Assembly (NCBI GenBank): GCA_023419515.1
Contig: JAEZXW010000073.1
Span: 1-8,144 of the forward strand
Length of the DNA: 8,144 nucleotides
Direction of reading: 5' to 3'
DNA from: Actinomycetes bacterium
Lineage (GTDB): Bacteria; Actinomycetota; Coriobacteriia; Coriobacteriales; JAEZXW01
Position 1 is the first letter of the stretch, and each line of letters starts with the position of its first letter. The notes beneath the pieces are model-generated. The model was not told where the DNA came from. It did no database searches and saw only the letters and a program-made list of their open reading frames with translations. Below are positions 1-5,745 of this stretch, one piece after another. Both the position numbers and the translations under genes were made by a program.

Positions 1-559
1 CCAAAAGACCTGACGCCAAGAAGATCGATGCCTGAAAATCGCCGTAGCCATTGGTGGGGATCATTGGGGCATCGCCCTTGTTGACTGTCGTACCAAAAAC
101 GCCGCCTCGACCCATGTAGCAGGTGACGTCAAAACCAGCCGCATCCTTCTCGGCACCTTTTTTGCCATAACCCAGGCCATGACCCATGATCAGGCGTGGA
201 TAGCGTGCATGTAAAGACTCCCAATCAAGACCCATCTTTGCCAGCGACTTAGCACGCATATTGGTGATGAAGATGTCGGCATCAGCAAGCAGCTTGTGCA
301 TGACCTCAAGGCCGCGCTCACTCTTGAGATTAAGGCTGATGAAGCGCTTGTGCATGTTGGCCATATCAAAGCCGAGGTTTTCATCATCGCTAGAAGGCAT
401 GCCAAAAGCAACCGCTTGGTTCACGCGGCCAGGATCTCCCTTTGCCGCCTCGATCTTGATGACGTCTGCGCCCCACTCACCCAAAACGCGGCCAGTGGTT
501 GGGGTTGCCAAAAATGTCGTCAAGTCAACAACCTTGAGACCCTCGAGAGGTTTTGTCAT
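1..559 (-). CDS. Family III (CaiB/BaiF) CoA-transferase, FldA/HadA-like, N-terminal part only
   Basis: The gene starts at ATG 559 and runs off the left edge; 186 N-terminal residues are visible of the roughly 400 usual for the family. The start is supported by AAGGAG about 9 bases upstream. The N-terminus (PLEGLKVVDLT, then GRVLGEWGADVIKIE at residues 23-37 and KGDPGR at 40-45) is the classic CaiB/BaiF opening with its Rossmann-like fold. NLKSERG (77-83) and ADADIFITN (92-100) are also family-typical. Asp144 in AGFD is the expected acyl-anhydride-forming catalytic aspartate, followed by a GRGG segment (150-153). These enzymes move CoA between carboxylic acids in the cytosol. By eye the sequence resembles the FldA/HadA branch (2-hydroxyacid/enoyl-CoA CoA-transferases of amino-acid fermentation) as much as or more than CaiB; this sub-family call rests on memory and is tentative. 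It lies 129 bp downstream of the acyl-CoA dehydrogenase on the same strand, so shared function is likely. Confidence 0.93.
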   Translation of the reverse strand, partial: MTKPLEGLKVVDLTTFLATPTTGRVLGEWGADVIKIEAAKGDPGRVNQAVAFGMPSSDDENLGFDMANMHKRFISLNLKSERGLEVMHKLLADADIFITNMRAKSLAKMGLDWESLHARYPRLIMGHGLGYGKKGAEKDAAGFDVTCYMGRGGVFGTTVNKGDAPMIPTNGYGDFQASIFLASGLL

Positions 560-584
560 AACACCTGCTCCTTAAAACAAATCA

Positions 585-622
585 GGCAGAGCGCTTTGGT
601 ATCTATCCGCTAACGCCCTGCC
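585..622 (-). promoter_or_regulatory. Intercistronic hairpin, attenuator-like, before the CoA-transferase
   Basis: On the minus strand GGCAGGGCG (622-614) pairs with CGCTCTGCC (593-585), a 9-bp stem with one G-U pair. It is followed by the T-rich run TGATTTGTTTT and then directly by the AAGGAG ribosome binding site of the CoA-transferase. The shape is that of a weak intrinsic terminator or processing stem, which would lower CoA-transferase expression relative to the dehydrogenase. The loop is long (about 20 nt), so the fold is uncertain. Confidence 0.35.
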
Positions 623-643
623 CGAAAACTGTTACTGGTTTGT

Positions 644-664
644 GCTCCTACACATAACAGGAGC
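644..664 (-). other. Small inverted repeat just after the acyl-CoA dehydrogenase stop
   Basis: GCTCCT (644-649) and AGGAGC (659-664) form a perfect 6-bp stem with a 9-nt loop, about 25 nt beyond the dehydrogenase stop codon. No T-run follows on the minus strand, so it is not a convincing terminator; a 3'-end stabilising or processing stem is possible. GAGCGCTT occurs both here (661-668) and in the neighbouring hairpin (589-596). Confidence 0.3.
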
Positions 665-688
665 GCTTCTCACCTTGCTCGTATCGAC

Positions 689-1888
689 TTAATCGAAGAG
701 ATATTCGATCTTGCCACCGTGATTTTGCGTCTCACGAGCAATGGTGATGCGCTGGACGCAAGGCGCGCCCTCCTCAAGCCACATTGCGCGGCAGTCGCGA
801 TACATGCGCTCAACAGGGCCGTATGGGCTGTCCTCGAAGTAGCCGTCGCCACCAAAAATCTCAAGCATCTCATCTGAGACCAGCTTGACGGTGTTGATCG
901 AGAAGAGCTTGCAGATAGCAGCCTTTTCGGCGATGTATGGGTTGTGCGGATCGTTGTCGAAGTCGCGAGCAAAGTCGTAGATTGCGGTGCGCAGGACGTG
1001 AATCATCATCTGCATGTCTGCGATTTTCGCCTTGATCATTTGGCGAGTTGCGATTGGCTTGCCAAAGGTCACGCGGTCGTTTGCGCGAGCGAGTGACATC
1101 TCGAGCATGCGCTGAGCCATACCGAGGTTTGACATAGCGATGTGAACGCGAGAAACAGAGAGTGAGTGGATTGCCACTTCCATGCCCTGACCCTCTTCGC
1201 CGAGCAGGTAGATTGGGTCGAGCTTAAGGTTAGTGAACTTAAGGCCAGCATGGCCAGCACCGCGGCAGCCCATCATGTGAGACATAGGAACAATCTCAAA
1301 GCCAGGAGCATCGTTTGGCACGAAGAAAGCCGAAAGACGTGAATCCTTGTCGCCCTCAGGATCGGTCACTGCGATGACGTAGGTGAAATCGGAGCAGTCG
1401 GTGTGAGAAATGAGCCACTTCTCGCCGTTGAGGATGTAGTTACCGTCCTCGTCCTTGAGTGCAGTGGTGTGGATGTCTGCGCCGGTGCCGCCAGTCTGCT
1501 CGGTGATAGCGAAGTTGCAGTAGATGGTCTTGTCCTGGAACTTGTCCATGTACTTTGCCTTGAGCTCGGGTTTGCCGTAGTCATCAAGGATGCGCCAGTT
1601 CATATCAGCAGCATGGTGAAGGTGCATACGGATACCACCAGGGCCACGTGAAAACTCCTCTTGAACGCGCAAGATCTCAAGTTCGTTGAGGTCCCAACCG
1701 CCGTACTCACTGGGCAGATAGAAACGGTAAAGATCGTTCTTCTTTGCGAGCTCGTAGAACTCCTCTGGGAAGGTGTTCGTAACTTCGATCTCCTTTTGCA
1801 TCTCATCAAAAGGACCCTCGACCAACTCACGAACCTGCTTGAGATACGCCTCAAATTGCTCGTCAGTAATCTTGGCTTTAGGATTCAT
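689..1888 (-). CDS. Acyl-CoA dehydrogenase (probable anaerobic enoyl-CoA reductase, CaiA/AcdA-type)
   Basis: This is a 399-residue flavoprotein of the acyl-CoA dehydrogenase family, near the usual 380-400 residues. ATG 1888 is chosen over an in-frame ATG at 1915 because AAGGAGGAGG lies just upstream of it. Residues 125-138 (NFAITEQTGGTGAD) match the first family signature and FAD/substrate loop. WLIS follows near 158-161, FGKPIATRQ at 275-283 belongs to the C-terminal helical domain, and IFGGDGY (344-350) plus MYRDCRA (362-368) form the second signature region. Glu373 in LEEGAPCVQR aligns with the catalytic base of the IYEGTSEIQR motif in medium-chain dehydrogenases. The family oxidises acyl-CoA to 2-enoyl-CoA with ETF as partner. 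In strict anaerobes, and beside CoA-transferase genes, members often run in reverse as enoyl-CoA reductases, and that is my inference here. No ETF gene is in view. Substrate unknown. Confidence 0.95.
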   Translation of the reverse strand: MNPKAKITDEQFEAYLKQVRELVEGPFDEMQKEIEVTNTFPEEFYELAKKNDLYRFYLPSEYGGWDLNELEILRVQEEFSRGPGGIRMHLHHAADMNWRILDDYGKPELKAKYMDKFQDKTIYCNFAITEQTGGTGADIHTTALKDEDGNYILNGEKWLISHTDCSDFTYVIAVTDPEGDKDSRLSAFFVPNDAPGFEIVPMSHMMGCRGAGHAGLKFTNLKLDPIYLLGEEGQGMEVAIHSLSVSRVHIAMSNLGMAQRMLEMSLARANDRVTFGKPIATRQMIKAKIADMQMMIHVLRTAIYDFARDFDNDPHNPYIAEKAAICKLFSINTVKLVSDEMLEIFGGDGYFEDSPYGPVERMYRDCRAMWLEEGAPCVQRITIARETQNHGGKIEYLFD

Positions 1889-1905
1889 GGAGCCTCCTCC
1901 TTCTT

Positions 1906-1926
1906 GAGTCATCACCCTTATGACTC
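1906..1926 (-). promoter_or_regulatory. Perfect 7-bp hairpin abutting the dehydrogenase ribosome binding site
   Basis: GAGTCAT (1906-1912) and ATGACTC (1920-1926) are exact reverse complements around a 7-nt loop. In the minus-strand mRNA the stem ends only a few nucleotides before AAGGAGGAGG, the ribosome binding site for ATG 1888. It could protect the 5' end or modulate ribosome access; it could also be an operator in DNA. Function is inferred from position only. Confidence 0.4.
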
Positions 1927-2019
1927 ATCGAAACTTGAGTATCCACGCTGCTGAAATGCTGATAAACAAGCAGGTCAGAGCGGGTATACATCTAAGTCTG
2001 CACCATATCTCCATCTTTT

Positions 2020-2064
2020 TCTAATTGATTCAAACCCGTTCGTTTTTGCAAATTATCAATTAGA
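2020..2064. repeat. 10-bp perfect inverted repeat, candidate operator
   Basis: TCTAATTGAT (2020-2029) and ATCAATTAGA (2055-2064) are exact reverse complements separated by 25 bp. A related half-site, TCAATTTGA, follows at 2073-2081 (8 of 9 bases matching TCAATTAGA). The left arm also overlaps a small palindrome, TTGATTCAA (2026-2034). The spacing and repetition fit a dimeric regulator binding upstream of the dehydrogenase; the loop is too long for a typical terminator. Confidence 0.45.
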
Positions 2065-2092
2065 TCTATAGGTCAATTTGAGTGAGATCGGC

Positions 2093-2104
2093 TTGCAGCT
2101 GCAA
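2093..2104. repeat. 12-bp perfect palindrome TTGCAGCTGCAA
   Basis: TTGCAGCTGCAA is fully self-complementary. GCAATTGC (2106-2113), another palindrome, adjoins it, and further TTGCA/TGCAA half-sites occur nearby (around 2046 and 2110). This clustering in the spacer upstream of the dehydrogenase suggests a second protein-binding site, but its role is not determined. Confidence 0.4.
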
Positions 2105-2210
2105 AGCAATTGCAACGTTGACTGCAGCGGCTTGACACGGGAGTGACACGAGCTGGCGCCGCGTTTGCCGTGCGGGTCGGCACGCCGTTGCACCACGGTT
2201 ACCGCGCGGT

Positions 2211-3626
2211 CTAACACTCCTCGCGCAGCATTAGCTTACGCGTGATTTCGTCTTCTTTCTCTTGCTGGGCTTTGTTGTTTTGATAATCGTCGATCACTTT
2301 TTTCTTACCAGCGACTAAGAAGTAGAGAATGACGCCAACGAGCAGAGCAATTCCAGCGCCAAGTGCCAGCATGACACCGGCGAGCATGCCCGCTACCCCC
2401 TGATCGATCTTGTCTTTTGCAATTGAAAAAGCAAGCTGTGTACAGATATAACCCTGCAGGCAGAGCACGAGGACGAGCAGTGGTCCCGATGCAAGCGCTG
2501 ACGCCTCATAGACGGGATAAAGAAACATTCCAATGACCGTGAATATCAAGTTGGTACCCGTGCCGTCGTAGATAGAATGCATAGCACCACGACCTTGCAT
2601 AGGAGCATCCTTGTAGCGCTGATACACCGCGACACAATAAGGCGCGCTCAAAGGACCCGCGAGCGCTGGATACGGACAAAACAGACCAAGCAACGCATTG
2701 CGAATACCGCAGATCACGTTGGAGCGATTGATGTCGAACTCGATGTACTCATCGGGGCGCTGAGAATGCAAGCCAAGCTGCTGCACGGTGACAAAATCGC
2801 CGTACGCAATCAGCCATGCAATAAGGGCAAGTGGAAATGCTGCTGTCCATGCCTCAAGCGGTGGAAAGCCAATCGAAAACGGCGAGACAGCATGATAGAG
2901 GCCAATAAAATCGGGCGCCTTGATGATTTGCCCTGAGAAGTGAAAGCCAATCTCTCCCGTAAGCGCACTCACGATCATGAGAGTTAAAACCGCCCATAAA
3001 AAGCTGTAATTCTTGATTATTCCAAGCCACGGAAACTTGGGGATGAGCTCTTTGATGCGCGCGCCAAACATAAAGACAAATAAAACGACAAGGGCAGCAC
3101 TCAAACCAAAGGGAGCCACGTCAAAACCCTGACCAGACGAAAGCCTGCCAAACACAGCGCTTAGGCCTGCGCCGAGGATGATGCCCGCACGTACGCCAGG
3201 CGGAATGAGCAGGTTGATGCGCTTAGAGATTCCTGTTGCCCCAAGGAGCAAGAAAAGCGCAGCTATCTCAAGCTGTAGCGCAATGAGGGCATGAAGACGT
3301 GAGACCCCCGGCGCAAAGCCCTCAAGAAAAACGATCACAACACCCAGCGCTGGCGTAATCCAACCACAGATCGAGGGCTCACCAAGAAGCCAGCTGCAAG
3401 AGTAGAGGGCAGTTTCAAAGATGATGAGCGCCCAAGCGATTTCGGGATCGAGTCCGAGTGTTGAAATCAAAACCGCGAGCACACCGTACGAGGTGCAGGC
3501 ATTCATAAGACCAGTAATAACCTCGGGCAGTACGATGTTGAAGTGAATAAAAGGAAGTCGGATTCTGAGCAAACCACATGGAATTGATGGCTGAATACCG
3601 CCAGGCTTTCGTTTGAGAAGCGCCAT
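2211..3626 (-). CDS. Polytopic membrane permease, NCS2/UraA-fold-like, substrate unknown
   Basis: A 471-residue membrane protein. ATG 3626 is preferred over an upstream in-frame ATG (3719) because GAGGA sits 5-6 bases before it and the extra 31 residues are polar and unlike a membrane-protein start. About 12-14 hydrophobic segments span residues 28-438, ending in a charged cytoplasmic tail rich in Lys, Gln and Glu. AYGDFVT (274-280) resembles the TM8 core of NCS2 nucleobase transporters, and the stretch around residues 300-330 (INRSN, GIRNALLGLF, PALAG) resembles the segment that follows it in that fold. GEPSICGW (82-89) may be the conserved TM3 region. NCS2 members usually move uracil, xanthine or related anions with protons or sodium. 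Its neighbours (ligase, CoA-transferase, dehydrogenase) suggest instead an organic-acid substrate. The family call is by eye; a DUF-type permease family of the same fold is possible. Confidence 0.85.
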   Translation of the reverse strand: MALLKRKPGGIQPSIPCGLLRIRLPFIHFNIVLPEVITGLMNACTSYGVLAVLISTLGLDPEIAWALIIFETALYSCSWLLGEPSICGWITPALGVVIVFLEGFAPGVSRLHALIALQLEIAALFLLLGATGISKRINLLIPPGVRAGIILGAGLSAVFGRLSSGQGFDVAPFGLSAALVVLFVFMFGARIKELIPKFPWLGIIKNYSFLWAVLTLMIVSALTGEIGFHFSGQIIKAPDFIGLYHAVSPFSIGFPPLEAWTAAFPLALIAWLIAYGDFVTVQQLGLHSQRPDEYIEFDINRSNVICGIRNALLGLFCPYPALAGPLSAPYCVAVYQRYKDAPMQGRGAMHSIYDGTGTNLIFTVIGMFLYPVYEASALASGPLLVLVLCLQGYICTQLAFSIAKDKIDQGVAGMLAGVMLALGAGIALLVGVILYFLVAGKKKVIDDYQNNKAQQEKEDEITRKLMLREEC

Positions 3627-3724
3627 CGTTCCTCTTTCGCTCAATCTCCGGTGTGTACCGATTGTGATAGACGATCTGCACAACATTAAGCGCAGAACCT
3701 GATCCTCAGTTCTTGGCAAGGTCT

Positions 3725-3752
3725 AGTATATGGAGGAATTATTGAGCGTTCA
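3725..3752 (-). promoter_or_regulatory. Candidate permease promoter
   Basis: On the minus strand, TATACT (3730-3725) matches the -10 consensus at 5 of 6 bases. The hexamer 17 bases upstream (GTGAAC) is a weak -35 (3 of 6), so an activator may be needed. Initiation near 3718 would give a leader of about 90 nt before ATG 3626. The -10 lies within CTCCATATACT, mirrored at the opposing promoter. Confidence 0.4.
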
Positions 3753-3778
3753 CTGGTCATAACTAAAAATCTGACCGG
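3753..3778. repeat. Inverted repeat between the divergent promoters, candidate operator
   Basis: CTGGTCA (3753-3759) and TGACCGG (3772-3778) form a 7-bp dyad (5 central pairs perfect, one T/G, one C/G) around a 12-bp AT-rich spacer. Its centre (about 3765) lies close to the midpoint of the two -10 regions (about 3770). That is the expected place for a shared regulator site. Confidence 0.45.
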
Positions 3779-3787
3779 CATCACGAC

Positions 3788-3816
3788 TTCTCATCAGGCT
3801 AGCAGCTCCATATAAA
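3788..3816 (+). promoter_or_regulatory. Candidate acyl-CoA synthetase promoter
   Basis: TTCTCA (3788-3793, 4 of 6 to the -35 consensus) and TATAAA (3811-3816, 5 of 6 to the -10 consensus) are spaced by exactly 17 bp. Transcription would begin near 3823, leaving a leader of about 215 nt before ATG 4039. The -10 sits in CTCCATATAAA, the mirror of the permease -10. Confidence 0.45.
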
Positions 3817-4038
3817 GGCAGGCGCTTATCCTACCCTATTGGCTAAACACATCGATTTGAGGAATAAGCACAGGGCAAAATCTGCGTAGGCTCAGAATCT
3901 TTATCGATGCCATTTGCTCTCATCACGAAAAGCTATTAGTTACTACCAAGCGCAAAAATAATTTATTAGAAATGACAATACCTCAACCCTAGGATTTAAG
4001 TGCGCAAATAAGCAAAAGTACAGCTTGGGGTTGTTGTC

Positions 4039-5745
4039 ATGGCTTATCACGCCTTCTATGAGCAGATGAAAGACCGGTACTATCAGCGGGGATACTGGAG
4101 CAACCAAACCATCTTTGATGTCTGGCAACAATCTGCTCAACGGTTTGCCGATAAGCCCTGCGTTCTTGATGACAAGGGTGGCACATTCACCTACCGCGAA
4201 TGCAATGATGCAGCAAATCGCCTCGCACGTGAACTTACGTCTTGCGGCGTAATTCCTGGTGATGTCGTCACCATTCAGCTCATGCCGTGCGCTCTCTTTG
4301 CTCCCATCATGCTCGCCGTCCTCAAAATCGGTGCTGTCTTGCATCCTGTGGCGCGCAACTTAAATGAACGCGACCTGCACGGCATCATGGCTAAGGTCAA
4401 CACCAAGGCGTTTATCTGTCCAGATCACTATCACGGCGTTAACCATGAGCTCATTGCATCACATCTTGCTGAGGACTTTGCAACCTTAAATCGCGAGCGC
4501 ATCTTTTTGGTGACCCACGTCGAAGACGATGATCCGCTCGCGCCGTCACTGAGGTATTTGTCACCGAGTGCTCAGCGCACGAGAGCTGACAGCGAAACAG
4601 CAGCGGCTATTCCCCCTGCTCACCAACCCAGCGCCGATGACCTTGCCTGCATTCTTTCGACCAGTGGCACCTCGGGCGCTCCTAAGCACGTCATGCTCTC
4701 GCACAACAATATTTTATTCTCAGAAAAATCCTACGCCGCAAGCCTTGGCATCACGAGCAACGATGTCATCCTCACGCCCTCGCCGCTCAACCATGCAACT
4801 GGCTTATTTCACGGGCTGATCATGCCGTTGATGGTAGGTGCCACTGCTGTCATCCAGCACTGTTTTGAAGCTGATCAGGCACTCGAGCTCATTCATGCTT
4901 ATGGCGTAACCGCCTCGTTTGGAGCAACACCTTTTATCTATGACATCCTGTGTGCTCTCGACAAGCAAAGCGCTCATCTTACCGATAAAACCCAGGTTGC
5001 CCCGAGTTTTTCGCTCTTTGTTTCTGGTGGCGCGCCGCTCCCTCGTGATCTCATTGCTCGCGCTCGCTGCTTTGGCATCACACTCTGCGAGTGCTATGGC
5101 TCGACCGAAAGCTGCCCACATCTGTGGGTTCCCCCGCAGCACTGTCATGAGTGGGATGGTCGTTACGCTGGCGTTGCCCCAGAAGGCATCGAAGTCAAGA
5201 TCGTCGACCGCAACCGCCAGCTGGTAGCCTATGGTGAGATCGGTGAAGAAGCAAGTCGTGGACCTCATATCTTTATGGGGTACTTTGGAGATCCTGATAA
5301 AACCAATCGCGCGCTTGATGCCGAAGGGTGGTTTTACAGCGGAGACCTCTGCCGTATGGACAAACACGGTCGAGTTACTGTTACTGGACGCATTAAAGAC
5401 TTGATTATCCGTGGTGGTGAAAATATCTCAAGTGTTGAGGTTGACAAAGCAGTGTGCGGGTGGCCGCCTATTTTGGATCATGCGAGTGTTGGTATCTATG
5501 ATGAACGCTTGGGAGAACGCATTTGCTTAGCAGTAGTCGTCAACCCTCGTAAAGCAAGTGCTTGTACAAAGAAGAATTTGCTTTCTTATCTCAAAAAGCG
5601 TGGTATCTCAAAACGACTATGGCCAGAGCGTATTGTGTGTGTCCCTGCGATCCCACGCACTGAATCAGGCAAGGTGCGTCGATTTATCCTCAAGCAACAG
5701 ATTGCAAACCTCAACCGAAGCAATCTCTCCACTGGTTGCAAGTGA
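4039..5745 (+). CDS. AMP-forming acyl-CoA synthetase, FadK/CaiC-like
   Basis: A 568-residue ANL-superfamily ligase. It adenylates a carboxylic acid with ATP and transfers it to CoA in the cytosol. Visible motifs: P-loop-like LSTSGTSGAPK (206-216), YGSTES (353-358), the ATP-ribose-binding Asp436 in YSGDL, hinge/core GRIKDLIIRGGENIS (450-464), and the C-terminal catalytic Lys545 in PRTESGKVRR. Long stretches recall E. coli FadK, the short-chain acyl-CoA synthetase expressed anaerobically: HATG and FHG near 253-260, GATPFIYD, and EEASRGPHIFMGYF. CaiC is the next relative. Length agrees with FadK (about 550-565). ATG 4039 has only a weak GGGG-type site; ATG at residue 10 is an alternative. It is divergent from the permease, suggesting co-regulated uptake and activation. 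Its last 81 bases overlap the convergent phosphopantetheinyl transferase gene. Substrate chain length cannot be read here. Confidence 0.95.
   Translation: MAYHAFYEQMKDRYYQRGYWSNQTIFDVWQQSAQRFADKPCVLDDKGGTFTYRECNDAANRLARELTSCGVIPGDVVTIQLMPCALFAPIMLAVLKIGAVLHPVARNLNERDLHGIMAKVNTKAFICPDHYHGVNHELIASHLAEDFATLNRERIFLVTHVEDDDPLAPSLRYLSPSAQRTRADSETAAAIPPAHQPSADDLACILSTSGTSGAPKHVMLSHNNILFSEKSYAASLGITSNDVILTPSPLNHATGLFHGLIMPLMVGATAVIQHCFEADQALELIHAYGVTASFGATPFIYDILCALDKQSAHLTDKTQVAPSFSLFVSGGAPLPRDLIARARCFGITLCECYGSTESCPHLWVPPQHCHEWDGRYAGVAPEGIEVKIVDRNRQLVAYGEIGEEASRGPHIFMGYFGDPDKTNRALDAEGWFYSGDLCRMDKHGRVTVTGRIKDLIIRGGENISSVEVDKAVCGWPPILDHASVGIYDERLGERICLAVVVNPRKASACTKKNLLSYLKKRGISKRLWPERIVCVPAIPRTESGKVRRFILKQQIANLNRSNLSTGCK

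Larger units (their letters stand above)
1889..2210 (-). promoter_or_regulatory. 322-bp regulatory region upstream of the acyl-CoA dehydrogenase
   Basis: No gene is visible. The permease gene ends at 2211 and the dehydrogenase begins at 1888, so this spacer should hold the dehydrogenase promoter and perhaps the permease terminator. It splits into a GC-rich part (about 2145-2210), with short stems such as the palindrome ACCGCGCGGT at 2201-2210 but no T-run, and an AT-rich part (about 2005-2080) with symmetric elements. TTGACC (2075-2070, minus strand) is a possible -35 box, but I found no matching -10 at good spacing, so no promoter is assigned. Confidence 0.5.
3627..4038. promoter_or_regulatory. 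412-bp divergent control region, permease (-) and acyl-CoA synthetase (+)
   Basis: No credible gene is visible. The centre holds mirrored CTCCATATA elements and an inverted repeat, described separately. A 7-bp inverted repeat CATCGAT/ATCGATG (3850-3856 and 3903-3909) lies in the presumed synthetase leader. A hairpin (3694-3713, arms AGAACCTGA and TCAGTTCT with one bulge, loop TCC) lies near the start of the presumed permease transcript. The synthetase leader of about 200 nt is long, but I could not recognise a riboswitch in it. Confidence 0.5.

Noticed and set aside
2145..2210. GC-rich stems after the permease stop as an intrinsic terminator
   Set aside because: Stems are only 4-5 bp with alternative pairings and no T-run follows on the minus strand.
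2577..2936. 119-codon plus-strand open frame inside the permease gene
   Set aside because: Arg/Lys-rich shadow translation opposite a clear membrane protein, without a ribosome binding site.
3627..3719. N-terminal extension of the permease by 31 residues
   Set aside because: The extension is polar and lacks a ribosome binding site, while ATG 3626 has GAGGA at good spacing.
3732..3762. GGAGG followed by TTG and a six-codon frame (leader peptide-like) on the plus strand
   Set aside because: It lies upstream of the predicted synthetase start of transcription, within the mirrored promoter element, and has no attenuator structure; GGAGG here is part of the inverted repeat.
3943..4344. 133-codon open frame on the minus strand crossing the synthetase start
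   Set aside because: Antisense to the synthetase N-terminus with no domain signal; its presence mostly reflects lack of stops in the shadow frame.
4804..5367. 187-codon open frame on the minus strand inside the acyl-CoA synthetase gene
   Set aside because: It is antisense to a gene with full family motifs, has no recognisable motif or ribosome binding site, and is explained by codon bias of the real gene.
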